Shown here: positions 35,852 to 48,800 of the stretch, piece by piece
How positions within the stretch are numbered: position 1 is the first letter of the stretch
Layout of the letters: the number at the start of each line of letters is the position of its first letter
DNA from: Moritella sp. Urea-trap-13
GTDB taxonomy: Bacteria > Pseudomonadota > Gammaproteobacteria > Enterobacterales > Moritellaceae
Direction: 5' to 3'
DNA length: 64,000 bases
Assembly (NCBI RefSeq): GCF_002836355.1
Contig: NZ_PJCA01000037.1
Location: forward strand, 124,001 to 188,000
The notes under the pieces: model-generated
Seen by the model: only the letters and a program-made list of their open reading frames with translations
Databases searched by the model: none
Told to the model about the DNA's origin: nothing
Made by a program: the position numbers and the translations under genes

Positions 35852-36046
35852 ATGATAGCTATATCAATAAAGAAGAATATTCGATTCAAAATAGGGCTAA
35901 TGGATTTAATCGATCAATATAGAGGAAATGAGTCCTTTTCTCGTTTTGTTAAAAATGCTGTAATAATGAGTATCAGAGCAAAAAAAATGATAGCTGAGAA
36001 TGAGGAAAATGCCAATGCTAACCCAAATACAAACCAACTAAATTAA
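35852..36046 (+). CDS. 64-residue probable DNA-binding protein
   Basis: A very small basic protein. Residues 4-45 (ISIKKNIRFKIGLMDLIDQY... FSRFVKNAVIMSI) suggest a beta strand followed by two helices, the ribbon-helix-helix arrangement of CopG/Arc repressors. The Asn-rich tail is probably disordered. AAGGA precedes the ATG. Two palindromic operators lie immediately upstream. Confidence 0.6.
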   Translation: MIAISIKKNIRFKIGLMDLIDQYRGNESFSRFVKNAVIMSIRAKKMIAENEENANANPNTNQLN

Positions 36047-36059
36047 ATGTTTAATTAAA

Positions 36060-36104
36060 TAAAAATATAACTTCTTCTATATAAAGAAAGTAACTTATTT
36101 TATT
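36060..36104 (+). repeat. island palindrome, copy 6 of 6
   Basis: CTTCTTCTATATAAAGAAAG core followed by TTATTTTATT, 14 bp after the stop of the 64-residue gene. The pairing is weaker than in the other copies. Confidence 0.65.
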
Positions 36105-36159
36105 CAATTAATTAATCAATCAATAACTATGTTTTAACAGATTGCTTATAGTTTATATA

Positions 36160-36195
36160 TTTCAAGTGGGAACAGCGGAAACCGCCCACTTGAAA
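36160..36195. ncRNA. compound hairpin next to the integrase gene, possible small RNA
   Basis: TTTCAAGTGG pairs with CCACTTGAAA (10 bp), and inside it GCGG-AAA-CCGC forms a second stem, with a 5-nt bulge on one side only. It is GC-richer than the rest of the element. A TTGAG/CTCAA pairing is possible just to the right (36211-36235). It could be a small RNA, an integrase-arm structure or part of a terminator. I do not match it to a known RNA family. Confidence 0.4.
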
Positions 36196-36261
36196 CGTGC
36201 AAGGCACAAAGTTGAGACAATACGGGTGAACTCAAAGCAAAGCGACAGTGAACCCAAAAAT

Positions 36262-37644
36262 CTATTTAGACAATTCTTCTGCTCTGTATCGCAACGTAGT
36301 TGCATGGTTATACGACTTTTGAATCTCGTTTACTGAATTCCCACACTGCTTGCTTATGCGATCTAAAGGTTCAGAGGTTTCAATTATTTTCTTAGTGATA
36401 TAGGTGTGCCTAAATTGGTAAGGGGTAAACTCAACACTGAATATTTTCCATTTTTTTAAGTATCTTTGGACGTCTTTCAGATCTGCCGAAAAAATGTAAC
36501 CATTTGACTTAGATTGAATAGCTGATTTAATGCCATCAAAACCGTGTAACTTGGCTAATGGTGACAAACAATCTTGAAAAATGTTTGATTTTTCAGAACC
36601 CTTAGAAATTAGTATCTTTCTACCCCCTCCACTTTTATTCTCAATTTTCCCGCTTGTTATATTGCAGTAGTAATCAAATACCGACTTGCTATTAACATCC
36701 ATTTCTACAATATCGAAATCACACCATTTGATCGTAAAACACTCGTCACCAGCTCGTGTACCTGTAGCTAGTATAAACTCTAAGTAATATAGATAATTTT
36801 CTAGTTTTTTGAGCTTACCTAATGAAAACTTAGACGTTGCAGAATCGCTAAGGTTATCTTTATTGAGTTGTATAGCTTGTTTTAGCTCAGTGAAAATTAG
36901 GTTTATGTCTTGTGATGATAAGTCCAATCTTGCAGACTTTTTATTAAACATATCTTTCACACGTTTATTAAGTGTGGTGTCTGGTTTAGATGTTATTACA
37001 CCCTCAGATACAGCTGCATTTAAAACATCCCTAACAACCGTCATGTAGTTATCAAACGTATCTTTTGATAACGCATTCACATTGTTTAATGTAAAAATTG
37101 CAAAATCTTCAAAGTCTTTCAACCTTAGTTCTGTTATTAGTTTGTTATGTAGGAAATGACAATTTTTTCTCAAATGGTTAATACGTTTATTTACAGCATT
37201 AAATTTCTGTTTAATCTGTTTCTTAATCTGAGATGTTACCTCTTGAGAATGTTGTTTATCTAAATGGTCTTTATGAATGATGAGTGGTGGTATTACTATC
37301 CGTTCAGCAAACTGAATAAATGTTTCACCTTGTTTAGAGATTAAATCGAACTCATTCATCACCTTGTAACGACTCCAAGCTTCTAGCGCTATTATTTTAG
37401 CTTGTTCAATATCAGGTGTTTTACAACTCTTGCGTTCATTAATAACTCCCCATAATGGATTATTAATTCGATATGAATAGTTGTTGGTATTGCTCTGTCT
37501 ATATACTGAAAGCCCATCAAATAAGGTTATAGGCTTCTCTTTATACTGCTTATTCATCAGCTTTAGAAAGGGGTCTAAGAGGCTAGTATCATTAGATATG
37601 GTTTTTATATAATTACGCAGTTTTTCTGAATTTTCAGTAGACAT
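36262..37644 (-). CDS. tyrosine-recombinase integrase of the element
   Basis: A 460-residue phage-type integrase. The C-terminal catalytic domain has the first Arg in ATGTRAGDECFTIKW, the second Arg and His in YQFRHTYITKK, and the nucleophilic Tyr in QKSYNHATT. The N-terminal part should be an arm- and core-binding domain. The start at 37644 (MSTENSEK) has GAGGG 7 nt upstream; the longer in-frame reading has none. The gene lies 111 bp behind groEL in the same direction, with the 32-bp attachment repeat between. It should catalyse integration into and excision from the groEL end. Confidence 0.9.
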   Translation of the reverse strand: MSTENSEKLRNYIKTISNDTSLLDPFLKLMNKQYKEKPITLFDGLSVYRQSNTNNYSYRINNPLWGVINERKSCKTPDIEQAKIIALEAWSRYKVMNEFDLISKQGETFIQFAERIVIPPLIIHKDHLDKQHSQEVTSQIKKQIKQKFNAVNKRINHLRKNCHFLHNKLITELRLKDFEDFAIFTLNNVNALSKDTFDNYMTVVRDVLNAAVSEGVITSKPDTTLNKRVKDMFNKKSARLDLSSQDINLIFTELKQAIQLNKDNLSDSATSKFSLGKLKKLENYLYYLEFILATGTRAGDECFTIKWCDFDIVEMDVNSKSVFDYYCNITSGKIENKSGGGRKILISKGSEKSNIFQDCLSPLAKLHGFDGIKSAIQSKSNGYIFSADLKDVQRYLKKWKIFSVEFTPYQFRHTYITKKIIETSEPLDRISKQCGNSVNEIQKSYNHATTLRYRAEELSK

Positions 37645-37672
37645 AAAAAAACCCTCAAAACATAAAATATAC

Positions 37673-37701
37673 ATAGTATGCTTCGAAGGTTTTATGGTCA
37701 A
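37673..37701 (-). promoter_or_regulatory. integrase promoter
   Basis: On the minus strand TTGACC and TACTAT are 17 bp apart. The spacer contains CTTCGAAG, an 8-bp palindrome that might be an operator. The integrase ATG lies 29 bp after the -10 box. Confidence 0.6.
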
Positions 37702-37755
37702 CTTTAAATGCTAATTAAATCAACGCTTAACCTAAGTTAAGACGAGGATTTAAAT

Positions 37756-39408
<1,653 letters not shown>

Positions 39409-39459
39409 TTAAAATCTATTAATTTGTTGGTTAGCTCTATAAGTTATAAATACTAAGAT

Positions 39460-39750
39460 TTATTCAACTACTGCTAAAATATCGGCTTCGCTCATGATTA
39501 AAACTTCTTTGCCATCAATCTTTTCAGCTTTAACGCCATAACCTTCATTAAAAATAACTGTATCGCCAACGCTAACTGCTAAAGGACGTACTTCACCGCT
39601 ATCAATTAAACGACCGTTACCAACGGCAATAACTTCACCGCGAGTAGATAATGACGCTGATGCACCAGTAAGTACGATACCGCCTGCTGATTTAGTTTCT
39701 TGCTCTTGGCGACGAACGATCACACGATCGTGTAGTGGACGAATTGTCAT
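39460..39750 (-). CDS. groS: co-chaperonin GroES
   Basis: The 10-kDa lid of the GroEL chamber, 96 residues. [14 protein letters not shown] is the standard N-terminus, and the mobile loop reads [17 protein letters not shown] lies before the ATG. It is the first gene of groS-groL and has a clear heat-shock promoter. Confidence 0.98.
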   Translation of the reverse strand: MTIRPLHDRVIVRRQEQETKSAGGIVLTGASASLSTRGEVIAVGNGRLIDSGEVRPLAVSVGDTVIFNEGYGVKAEKIDGKEVLIMSEADILAVVE

Positions 39751-40100
39751 TTGAAGATCTCCTAAAGAATAGTGTTACGAATATCAATGGTCGATTATTT
39801 ACCGACACCATGACTATGGGATAATATATCGGGGCAAGTGCTTTCCAACTCAAGGGAAAATTGAAAAATAGTTCCGAAATTCACGTCTTAGTTAGCGTTT
39901 TTAGATTGTTTCTGTAAATAGAAGTGTAAATGTCAGGTAAAAGTACAGCTCAATGCTTTTGGTTGACGAAGAAAAGGGTAAGATAGCCCGAATAAAATTT
40001 TGCTATATTTAGCAAATAATAGAATACAGCAAACAATAAAGTACAGTACATGAAGTACAGAACGCTGCATCAAATACAAACGCAATTTTAGGTAATAGTA
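39751..40100. other. divergent promoter region, groES / MATE
   Basis: No gene. It contains the sigma-32 promoter of groES (39826-39854) and the leader of the rightward MATE gene. Confidence 0.6.
39826..39854 (-). promoter_or_regulatory. sigma-32 heat-shock promoter of groES-groEL
   Basis: On the minus strand CTTGAGT, 13 bp, then CCCCGATAT. This agrees well with the sigma-32 consensus (CTTGAAA, 13-15 bp, CCCCATNT), 76 bp upstream of the groES start. Confidence 0.85.
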
Positions 40101-41474
40101 TTGAAAGATAAACACGGCCTGCTCTCCGCTCCCGTTTCTCAAGTAATGACAAAAATGGCCGTGCCTATGGGTTACGGTTTATTAGCCGTGCTTGGCTTTA
40201 GCTTAGTGGATACTTACTTTGTCAGCTTACTGGGTACACAGGCATTAGCCGCGATCAGTTTTACCTTCCCGGTTACCTTCTTTGTCTCAGCATTAGCCAT
40301 GGGCTTAGGCACAGGTTTATCCGCTTGTTTAGCGCGTTTATTAGGTCAAGGCCAGCACCAAGATGCCGCGCGGTTAACCTCTGATGGTTTATTGTTAGCA
40401 CTCACTACAGTACTAACGGTCGCGTTCATTGGCATTAACAGCATAGAACCGTTATTTAGACTGCTCGGTGCCAGCGATACCTTGATGGTTTATATCCAAG
40501 ATTATATGTTCTACTGGTACCTCGCGATCCCCTTTTTAGTCATTCCTATGGTAGGCAATGCCGCCATCCGCGCCACCGGTGACACCAAAACTCCCAGCAG
40601 AGTCATGATAATAGCTGGTTTTATGAATGGCCTGCTCGACCCGTTATTAATTTTTGGACTTGGTCCGTTCCCTGAACTCGGCGTCAAAGGTGCTGCTATT
40701 GCGTCTGGTCTGTCGTGGTTAATAACCTTTGCGGTGGCGATCTATTTATTACGCTATCGTGAACAACTGCTGCTATTAACTAAACCAAATCTGACTAGCA
40801 TGCTTAAAAATTGGCGTAAGATTGCCGCGATCGGTATGCCAGCCTCGTTAACCAATATGCTTAGCCCAGTAAACAATGCGTTTGTAATGTGGCAATTGGC
40901 GGCATTTAGCACCACAGCAGTGGCAGCTTATGGTGCAGGTACTCGCCTAGAAGCGATTTTATTAATAGGCATGATCGCCGTGAGTTCGATGCTCTCGCCT
41001 TTTATTGCTCAAAACTCGTCAGCGAATAAGCCACAACGTTGTTTAACAGCCATCAAGCTGGCGATCCGTTATGCATTAATATCACAACTGGCTATTTATC
41101 TGCTGATTGCTTTAACCGCCCCGTATATCGCTACTTTATTCAGTGATGATGTGGCTGTGATCAGCCACCTATCGTTATACCTATATATCATCCCAGCATC
41201 ATTTGCGATGCAAGGTATTATGATGGCCGTCGCGTCGAGCCTAAACGGCTTTAATCGACCTATGTCAGCACTGAGTCTTAGCGTGCTGCGTTCACTGTTA
41301 ATCATTAGCTTGTCGAGTATTGGCGGTTATTATGATGGTGAGAGAGGCATCTTCTTTGGTATCGCCAGTGCCAACGTATTAGTTGGTTTATTAGCCTTGT
41401 ACTACGCCCAGCAATTACAACAGGAATTGCGTAATGACTTACATCCTAAGGCTGTGCCGACAACAGGGAAATAA
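40101..41474 (+). CDS. MATE-family multidrug efflux transporter
   Basis: A 457-residue inner-membrane exporter with twelve predicted helices in two related halves. MAVPMGYGLLAVLGFSLVDT near the start and the RATGDTKTPSRV loop between helices 4 and 5 are MATE hallmarks. Uses a Na+ or H+ gradient. The start is TTG with TAGG 8 nt upstream; no ATG in frame comes before the first helix region except at residue 16. It is divergent from groES and converges with a chemoreceptor gene. Confidence 0.88.
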   Translation: MKDKHGLLSAPVSQVMTKMAVPMGYGLLAVLGFSLVDTYFVSLLGTQALAAISFTFPVTFFVSALAMGLGTGLSACLARLLGQGQHQDAARLTSDGLLLALTTVLTVAFIGINSIEPLFRLLGASDTLMVYIQDYMFYWYLAIPFLVIPMVGNAAIRATGDTKTPSRVMIIAGFMNGLLDPLLIFGLGPFPELGVKGAAIASGLSWLITFAVAIYLLRYREQLLLLTKPNLTSMLKNWRKIAAIGMPASLTNMLSPVNNAFVMWQLAAFSTTAVAAYGAGTRLEAILLIGMIAVSSMLSPFIAQNSSANKPQRCLTAIKLAIRYALISQLAIYLLIALTAPYIATLFSDDVAVISHLSLYLYIIPASFAMQGIMMAVASSLNGFNRPMSALSLSVLRSLLIISLSSIGGYYDGERGIFFGIASANVLVGLLALYYAQQLQQELRNDLHPKAVPTTGK

Positions 41475-41522
41475 TCTACTCTCTAGATGACGATTCAAGA
41501 CCAATAAACACAATTAACTAAA

Positions 41523-41544
41523 TAGCCCCCTCGAAAGAGGGCTA
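41523..41544. terminator. bidirectional terminator, MATE / chemoreceptor
   Basis: TAGCCC(C)CTC pairs with GAGGGCTA around a GAAA tetraloop, between convergent genes. Confidence 0.8.
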
Positions 41545-41553
41545 AGTTAACCA

Positions 41554-43626
41554 TTAAGACAGTTTGAATTTATTGACCAGTGCAGCCAACTGTTCATTTG
41601 CCGCAGCCAAGTTTTGGGTACTTTCTGTAGTTTCCTGTCCATTTGCTGTCAACTCCTGCACCATCCCCTGAATGGTATGCATGTTACGAGTGATCTCTTC
41701 GGTGACCGAGCTTTGCTCTTCTGATGCAGTCGCAATTTGCACACTCAGATCATTAATAACCACAATTGACTCGGTCATAATATCTAAGCTCTCTGCAACT
41801 CGTGAGGCATTGTCGGCAACCTGCTCACAGCTCTGCTTAGTCTCGTCCATCACATCAACAGCAATAGAAGCATCACGACGCAGTGTAGTCAACATGTCAT
41901 TAATTTGAGCAGTGCTGTCTTGCGTACGAGCGGCAAGGGAGCGCACTTCATCCGCCACGACCGCAAAACCACGTCCCTGCTCACCAGCACGCGCTGCTTC
42001 AATAGCCGCATTAAGCGCAAGCAGATTGGTTTGATCGGCAATGCCGCCGATAACTTCTAGCACAGTAGCGATTTGCTGAGTATTATTATTCATAGTGTGA
42101 ATACTGTCTGAGGCCGTTTCCATCTCAGTAACCAGTGCCATTACGCTGTTGGATGCTTCTGTCACGGTTATCTTAGAGGCCATACCCTCATCTGTCGCAC
42201 TCTGAGTATTCGCTGCTGTCTGTACCGCATTTTGCGCCACGATATCAGCCGTCGTACTCATTTCTGTAATGGCAGTAACAGCAAGTTCGGTTTCTGCGGT
42301 ATGGTTGTTTAGTGCCAGACTATTACGTTCTGATTGTGTATGAATCTGCTTAATACCGTCGGTAATATGTCCCGAAGCCTGTGAAATTTCCAACATCATA
42401 GACTGCAAATAACCGATAAAGGTGTTGACCGAATGGCTGATATCAGCCACTTCGTCATCAGACGTGATCACAAGGCGCGAAGTTAAATCAGCTTCGCCAG
42501 TAGACAGGGTATCGATACGTGTTTTTAGCACGACTAATTCTTTAACTATCTTGTTCACCACCCAAATAGATGCCAACACCGACAGCACAAATAACACGGC
42601 TGCAAAGCCGAGACTGCGAGAAACTTCGGCACCAAATATCGCTTTAGTTGCATCAGTTAAACTTTCTTGTATCGAAGTAACATCACTTTCGTAAGCCCCA
42701 GTACCAATAATCCAGCGCCACTCAGGCATGATTTTGCGTACGTAGGTGATCTTATTCTCCGTTTTATTGGTTGCTGGATTTTCGAATTCCACTAAAAAGA
42801 ATGCGTCTGAATTACCGGACAGAGCAGATATTGCATCTCGGGTATTTTTCACAGTTTGACCAACTAGCGCGCTGTTAGTATGCGCAAGGATCTTACCTTT
42901 AGTATCTTGGATCCAAAAATATCCGTTTTTACCATACTTAGCCGCAACAATATTTTTAAGCGCTGTATCAATATTATCCTGTTTTAAGGTACTGATATAT
43001 TCACCGGTGGCGACTACTATATTTAGCGGTTTAAAGTAAAATGATACTGATAATTTCTCTTCCACCGATCGTGTAACTGGGTTTGAAAAATAATAACTGC
43101 TAAAACCAACTTCACCTTTTCTTGCTGATTCCACGATATGTCTAGCGTAGAAAACACCTTTATTATCAGTGGCATCATAACTGCTGCGACCGATGATATT
43201 ACGGTCTTCCCCGTTAGCCATATTAATAACGGTATCGGCATCATAGGCAAAGATATACCGACCATTACCCCATTGGTAATTATTGATAAAGGCAAAAATA
43301 GCCAACTTGGCTTCTTCCTGTGAATTACTCGCCTCATACATCTTAGTAATGGTCTGCTTAAACGTCGTGATCTCAGTGCGTAACTCCGCTTTTATATTCT
43401 CAACTTTAGACTGCTCGTAAAGGTCGGCAAGCGATAATGTGATGGTGTCAACTTGCCCCCGCAGATTGTTTTTGATTACACTTTCAACTTGAGTGCTGAC
43501 ATTTTGCTTTTCTGCTGCAAGCACTGACTTTTCAATATTCAACATACTGATAATAAAGAAGCTGCTCACCGCCAGTAATGCAACACACACGGTTGCGATT
43601 AATTTAATCTTAATAGTCATTTTCAT
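41554..43626 (-). CDS. methyl-accepting chemotaxis protein with tandem Cache sensor
   Basis: A 690-residue chemoreceptor. One membrane helix near residues 8-28 is followed by a long periplasmic sensor with two similar Cache units ([20 protein letters not shown] and [20 protein letters not shown]), a second helix near 340-362, a HAMP domain, and the cytoplasmic signalling domain with the tip [20 protein letters not shown]. Paired sCache_2-type units usually bind small organic acids or amino acids; the ligand is unknown. It is transcribed alone and ends against the MATE gene. Confidence 0.92.
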   Translation of the reverse strand: MKMTIKIKLIATVCVALLAVSSFFIISMLNIEKSVLAAEKQNVSTQVESVIKNNLRGQVDTITLSLADLYEQSKVENIKAELRTEITTFKQTITKMYEASNSQEEAKLAIFAFINNYQWGNGRYIFAYDADTVINMANGEDRNIIGRSSYDATDNKGVFYARHIVESARKGEVGFSSYYFSNPVTRSVEEKLSVSFYFKPLNIVVATGEYISTLKQDNIDTALKNIVAAKYGKNGYFWIQDTKGKILAHTNSALVGQTVKNTRDAISALSGNSDAFFLVEFENPATNKTENKITYVRKIMPEWRWIIGTGAYESDVTSIQESLTDATKAIFGAEVSRSLGFAAVLFVLSVLASIWVVNKIVKELVVLKTRIDTLSTGEADLTSRLVITSDDEVADISHSVNTFIGYLQSMMLEISQASGHITDGIKQIHTQSERNSLALNNHTAETELAVTAITEMSTTADIVAQNAVQTAANTQSATDEGMASKITVTEASNSVMALVTEMETASDSIHTMNNNTQQIATVLEVIGGIADQTNLLALNAAIEAARAGEQGRGFAVVADEVRSLAARTQDSTAQINDMLTTLRRDASIAVDVMDETKQSCEQVADNASRVAESLDIMTESIVVINDLSVQIATASEEQSSVTEEITRNMHTIQGMVQELTANGQETTESTQNLAAANEQLAALVNKFKLS

Positions 43627-44310
43627 TAGGGGTTCATTTCTCCAAAAACTAGCGTAATTTCAACGTCAATTATCGTAAGCAAGTGTCAATAACTGTCAGG
43701 TGGAAATTAACATAAAAACAATCTTGGTATAATAATTTTATGTTAAGTCGATCACAAACATTGACATAGATCATGACTCATTCACAACCTGCGTAATTTA
43801 TACTCACGAATAAGAACAACCTCAAATACAACTTTCTTTAAAATCACCAAAAATAAATAAAAACCTTAAAATCAAAAGCTTAAATAAAACCAGTCCAGTG
43901 ATTGGCCTATTTTCAACAATTAAATTACGCCACCAAGCTATTTAATTCTTTTGCCCAACTTACCCATTTACGACTTATGTTGCTCTAATCGTTATTCATT
44001 ATTGCCAACCATGACAGCTCGAACTGCAGAATCAATTTCCCAACGAAAAGCCTGCCTAACAGTCTACATATTCAGCCAATTCATCAGTGTTAATGGATCT
44101 CCCCCTAAATACCAAATTTACACTACTAATATGCACTAATAATCCATCAAACCTGCTGTTTCTTAGGGCAAATAAAAATATATTTAGTATTTTTAAAACT
44201 TTGTTTACAAAGGTGATCCAAGCACGTTTTATCCACTAAAATACCACGTATTATCCGCTCATAAATTTTGTATTTCCCCTTTCGCATAGATCAAATAACA
44301 GAGCGTATTC
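43627..44310. other. long aspA upstream region
   Basis: 684 bp with no convincing gene. It carries the divergent promoters of the chemoreceptor and aspA. A TGTGATCGACTTAACA sequence (minus strand, about 43739-43756) resembles a CRP site at 9 of 10 key positions and could control either gene. Confidence 0.4.
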
Positions 44311-45762
44311 ATGACTGTATTAGCAACCGACTTCATTCAAGAAACCCGTTTAGAAACTGACTTATTAGGTGTTAAAAAAATTCCTACACAAGCGTATTAC
44401 GGCATTCATACATTAAGAGCGATGGAAAACTTCCGCATCAGTAATGAAAAGATCGGCGACTGTCCTGAATTTGTACGTGGCATGGTAAAAACCAAAAAAG
44501 CAGCAGCATTAGCCAATGGTATTTTAGGCACTATTCCAGAAGACATTAGTGACGCGATCGTTAACGCTTGTGACACGCTGCTAGCTACCGACCATTTCTA
44601 CAATCAATTTCCGGTTGATGCATTCCAAGGTGGTGCCGGTACATCGGTAAACATGAATACTAATGAAGTGATCGCCAATATCGCCTTAGAGAAAATGGGC
44701 CATGCTAAAGGTGCTTATAGCCACATCAACCCCAATGATCACGTCAATAAAAGCCAAAGTACCAACGATGCTTACCCAACCGGGTTCCGTGTGGCTTTGT
44801 TTGAACGCAGCAATGCGGTATTAACAGCATTAACCTCATTAAGCGAAACGTTCTTAACTAAATCACTCGAGTTTAACGACGTATTAAAAATGGGCCGTAC
44901 CCAGTTACAAGACGCGGTACCGATGACTCTTGGTCAAGAATTCCGTGCTTTTGGTATTACCTTAAGAGAAGAAATAAAAAGCATCAAGCGTTGCCAAGAA
45001 TTACTGCTTGAGGTTAACTTAGGCGCAACCGCTATTGGCACAGGTTTAAATACCCCTATCGGTTATTCAGAACTGGCGATTGCTAAGCTAGCTGAGATTA
45101 CTGGTCATGCATTTGTACCTGCTGAAGATTTAGTCGAAGCAACCTCTGACTGTGGTGCTTATGTGATGTTGTCGAGTGGATTAAAACGCTTAGCAGTAAA
45201 ACTATCTAAAATTTGTAACGATTTACGCCTACTTTCTTCTGGTCCTCGTACTGGTTTAAATGAAATTAACCTACCAGAAATGCAAGCTGGTTCATCAATT
45301 ATGCCAGCAAAAGTGAACCCGGTGATCCCAGAAGTAGTGAACCAAGTGGCATTTAAAGTATGTGGTAACGATTTAACCATCACCATGGCTGCTGAAGCAG
45401 GACAATTACAATTGAATGTAATGGAGCCTGTGATTGGTCAATGCCTATTTGAATCATTATCGTTATTAGAAAATGCGTGTTTCACGCTACAAGATAAATG
45501 TGTTAAAGGCATTACGGCTAATCGCAAGGTATGCCAAGATTTTGTCTTAAACTCGATCGGTATTATCACTTATCTAAATCCATTTATTGGTCATCATGAA
45601 GGTGATGTTATCGGTAAAATCTGTGCTGAAACAGGTAAGAATGTACGTGAAGTGGTGCTAGAGCGTGGTTTATTGTCTGCGGAAGAGTTAGACGAGATCT
45701 TCTCTATCGAAAACTTAATGAATCCAAAATACACAGCACAACGTTTCGCTAAAGCAGTTTAA
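44311..45762 (+). CDS. aspA: aspartate ammonia-lyase
   Basis: Aspartase interconverts L-aspartate with fumarate and ammonia. The 483-residue protein has the fumarase/aspartase signature [10 protein letters not shown] (from Gly327), whose loop holds the catalytic Ser. [14 protein letters not shown] near the start and the [18 protein letters not shown] segment are typical of AspA. fxsA, its usual neighbour in E. coli, lies 6 kb away here, with an RND pump operon between. Confidence 0.96.
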   Translation: MTVLATDFIQETRLETDLLGVKKIPTQAYYGIHTLRAMENFRISNEKIGDCPEFVRGMVKTKKAAALANGILGTIPEDISDAIVNACDTLLATDHFYNQFPVDAFQGGAGTSVNMNTNEVIANIALEKMGHAKGAYSHINPNDHVNKSQSTNDAYPTGFRVALFERSNAVLTALTSLSETFLTKSLEFNDVLKMGRTQLQDAVPMTLGQEFRAFGITLREEIKSIKRCQELLLEVNLGATAIGTGLNTPIGYSELAIAKLAEITGHAFVPAEDLVEATSDCGAYVMLSSGLKRLAVKLSKICNDLRLLSSGPRTGLNEINLPEMQAGSSIMPAKVNPVIPEVVNQVAFKVCGNDLTITMAAEAGQLQLNVMEPVIGQCLFESLSLLENACFTLQDKCVKGITANRKVCQDFVLNSIGIITYLNPFIGHHEGDVIGKICAETGKNVREVVLERGLLSAEELDEIFSIENLMNPKYTAQRFAKAV

Positions 45763-45825
45763 TTAAAGCGAATTAATATTTTTATATCTAAGGCATAAGT
45801 TAAGACATAAGTTAACTGCTTAAAC

Positions 45826-45864
45826 AAAATCCCTGTTACTGCTATAAACAGTAACGGGGATTTT
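45826..45864. terminator. bidirectional terminator, aspA / RND
   Basis: AAAATCCCTGTTACTG pairs with CAGTAACGGGGATTTT (one T-G pair) around a 7-nt loop, with T-run. Confidence 0.9.
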
Positions 45865-45888
45865 TTTATGCCTTCAACGGCTTTATAG

Positions 45889-48800
45889 CTAAGCCACGAC
45901 AGTCGTCACTGCAAATGCCCTTTTACGACTCATCAACACAAAAATTGCTGGTACAAAGTAAAACGATAATAACGTCGTTAATACCGTGCCACCAGCGATA
46001 GCAATGGCAAATGGCGGCCAGAAACCACCACCCGCTAAGATTAACGGTAAGAAACCACCAACCGTAGTAATAGTCGTTGACGAGATATGCCGTGTACAAC
46101 TGGTAATGGCATTGATGATCGCATCGCTATCACCGGCAACGGCTTTTGGATCTGATTTTAACTCAGCCAAAATAACAATCGCGGCATTAATCGCTAACCC
46201 CATCAGCCCTAACAAGCCAATGATCACGGTAAAGCCAAATGGATAATTAAATACGTAAACGCTAAGTAATCCTAAACCCACAGATTGGATAGCTGATAAT
46301 ACAATCACCCCACCCAAGCGGAACGAATTGAATGACAGCACCACGATAATAATCAATAACATCACGATCACGCCAACACTGGCTAACAAGTTGCCCACAG
46401 CGTCATTACGCTTCGCCGATTCACCACCAAATTCCATTCGATAACCCGGTGGCAATACAAAGTTTTCACTGGCTAAGCGCGCAGAAAAATCATTCAACAC
46501 CGTAGAGGGTAATACCCCTGCGACTAAATAACCTTCAACCGTGTTAACCCGCACCCCATTCCAATGCGGAATAGCACCACGACTTGGGCTTAAAGCTAAC
46601 TCTGTTAATGCCACCAGCGGAATATTACCTTGTGACTGTGGTGAACTCAGGCTGATATCGGCTAAGTCAGACAAACTACTGCGCTGTTCATTGGCAATAC
46701 GTACCCGAACCGGAATTGATTCCGTGGCTTCGATAATCGAACCATTCACCGTACCGTGTAAGGTAGATTGTAATTGAGTCGCCACATCCGTCAGGGTTAG
46801 ACCGGCCAATTGACTGACATCTTCGTTAATCTTCAGCCATATTTTCGGTAACCCAGGTTGGATAGTAGCCCGTGTATGAATGACATTTTCGGTGCCAATT
46901 AAGATGCGCCTAGCCTCGTCACCTAAGGTTTTCAAGGTATCGAGATTAGGACCAAACAAACGCAATTCAATAGGTGCTCGAAACGGAGGTCCCTGCTCTA
47001 ATTTACGCACTAATATCTGCGCTTCAGGGATCGCATTATCGAGTAAGATTTGTAATGACGGAACTAACGCATTAACTTGCTGAAAGCTATCACCGGTGAC
47101 CATAGCTTGGGCGTAATACTGGGCGCCATCTTTACTCGGCATCAAGTTATAGTAAAAAGACGGGGCATTGTTACCAATAAACCAACGTACTTTACTGATC
47201 CCTTGTTGCTGCGCCAGTAAATCACTGATGGTTTTCGTCATGGCTTCGGTAGCGATAATACTGGTTTGCACTGGCATGAATAACTCGATATGAAACATGT
47301 CGCGATCCGAGGCCGGAAAGAACTGTTCATCCAAATGCTTGGCTAACATAAACCCGCTTAAAGGTAAGATAAATACCAAGGCAATACTCAATTTAGGTCT
47401 AGCTAATACCAATACCAAGGATTGGCGAAAAGCCTTGGCTAAACCCGCTAATTCAATACCATTGTTATACCAAGTCATTGGTCGTGCTGATTCACCTTCC
47501 GCATGACCAGTCAGAAATTGTCCCGACAGACCGGCAACGATAGTATGCGACACTAAATATGAGCCAATTAATGCAAAGATAACGCTTAAGGCAATACCAC
47601 TAACAAATTCACCCGATGGACCCGGCATCATCACAATAGGCATAAAGGCCAATATAGTGGTTAGCGTCGAGCCTAATAACGGCAGCCATAAATGCTTGAT
47701 CGCACCTTGCACCGCAACGCTGGCAGTGAATCCCTGTTGGCGACGTTTTTGGATGGTATCCGCCATCACAATGGCGTTATCCACCATGATCCCCAATGCC
47801 ACCACTAATCCCGTTACCGACATTTGATGAATTGGTAAGCCGTAATAGTTCATCACGGTTAAGGTAAACAATACCGTTAATGGTAAGGATAAGGTGACGA
47901 TTAATGCTGCGCGCCAACCTAAGGTCACGAATAACACCACTGCGATCAACGAGAAGCCAATCAAGATGTTTTCCACCAATCCTTGCAGCCGGTCTTCGGT
48001 GTACTGAGATTGGTCAAACAATACTTCGGTGGTTAATGACGCAGGCAATTGCAGGTTAAAGCCAGCAACTACTTCATCCACTTCAGCACTCCACTTATCA
48101 ATCCGTAAATTAGGCAACATACGCGTGGATACCACGACTGCATATTGGCCATCAACTAACGCTATCTCTTGCGCTGGCCACTGTAGTTTTTTACTTATCT
48201 GGGCAATATCACCTAAGCGCACCACACCACCGTTACTGTCATTAAGTAACGGGATCTGACGGATCCTATCTACCGAGTTAAACGATCCAGCCACTTCGAT
48301 CTGCATTTGGTTATAATCATTAATGATATTACCTGCAGACACTTTGGCATCCGCGGCTAAAATAATGTTGGAAATAGCTTGAGTAGATAACGACAAATTC
48401 GCCGCTAAATGTTTATCTATTTCCACCAATATTTGTTCTTCACCACGACCAAATAAACTGACAATGTCGGTACCGGCGATCACCTTTAATTGGTTTTGTA
48501 ATTCTTTGCCATAACGACCCAGCGTGGTTAAATCAACCTTGCTATCACCCTGCCATTTAACTGCAATCAACTGGGTATAAGCATAACCACGGTCATCCTC
48601 TAATCGCGGTGCAACAGCCGCTGGCGGTAATTCGCTGGTCACATCATTAAGTAGATCTCGTACCCGTGACCACACAGGTACAGTATCTGTAATAGTATCG
48701 TGTAACTTCAATTGTACGATGGAGATACCCGGTCTTGACGTAGAGGTAATACGTTTAATATCAGCTAGTTTACGTAACTTCTGTTCTATTTTCTCGGTAA

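Noticed and set aside
43951-44139. 62-residue open frame upstream of aspA
   Set aside because: No ribosome binding site, no recognisable pattern; it lies in a regulatory gap.
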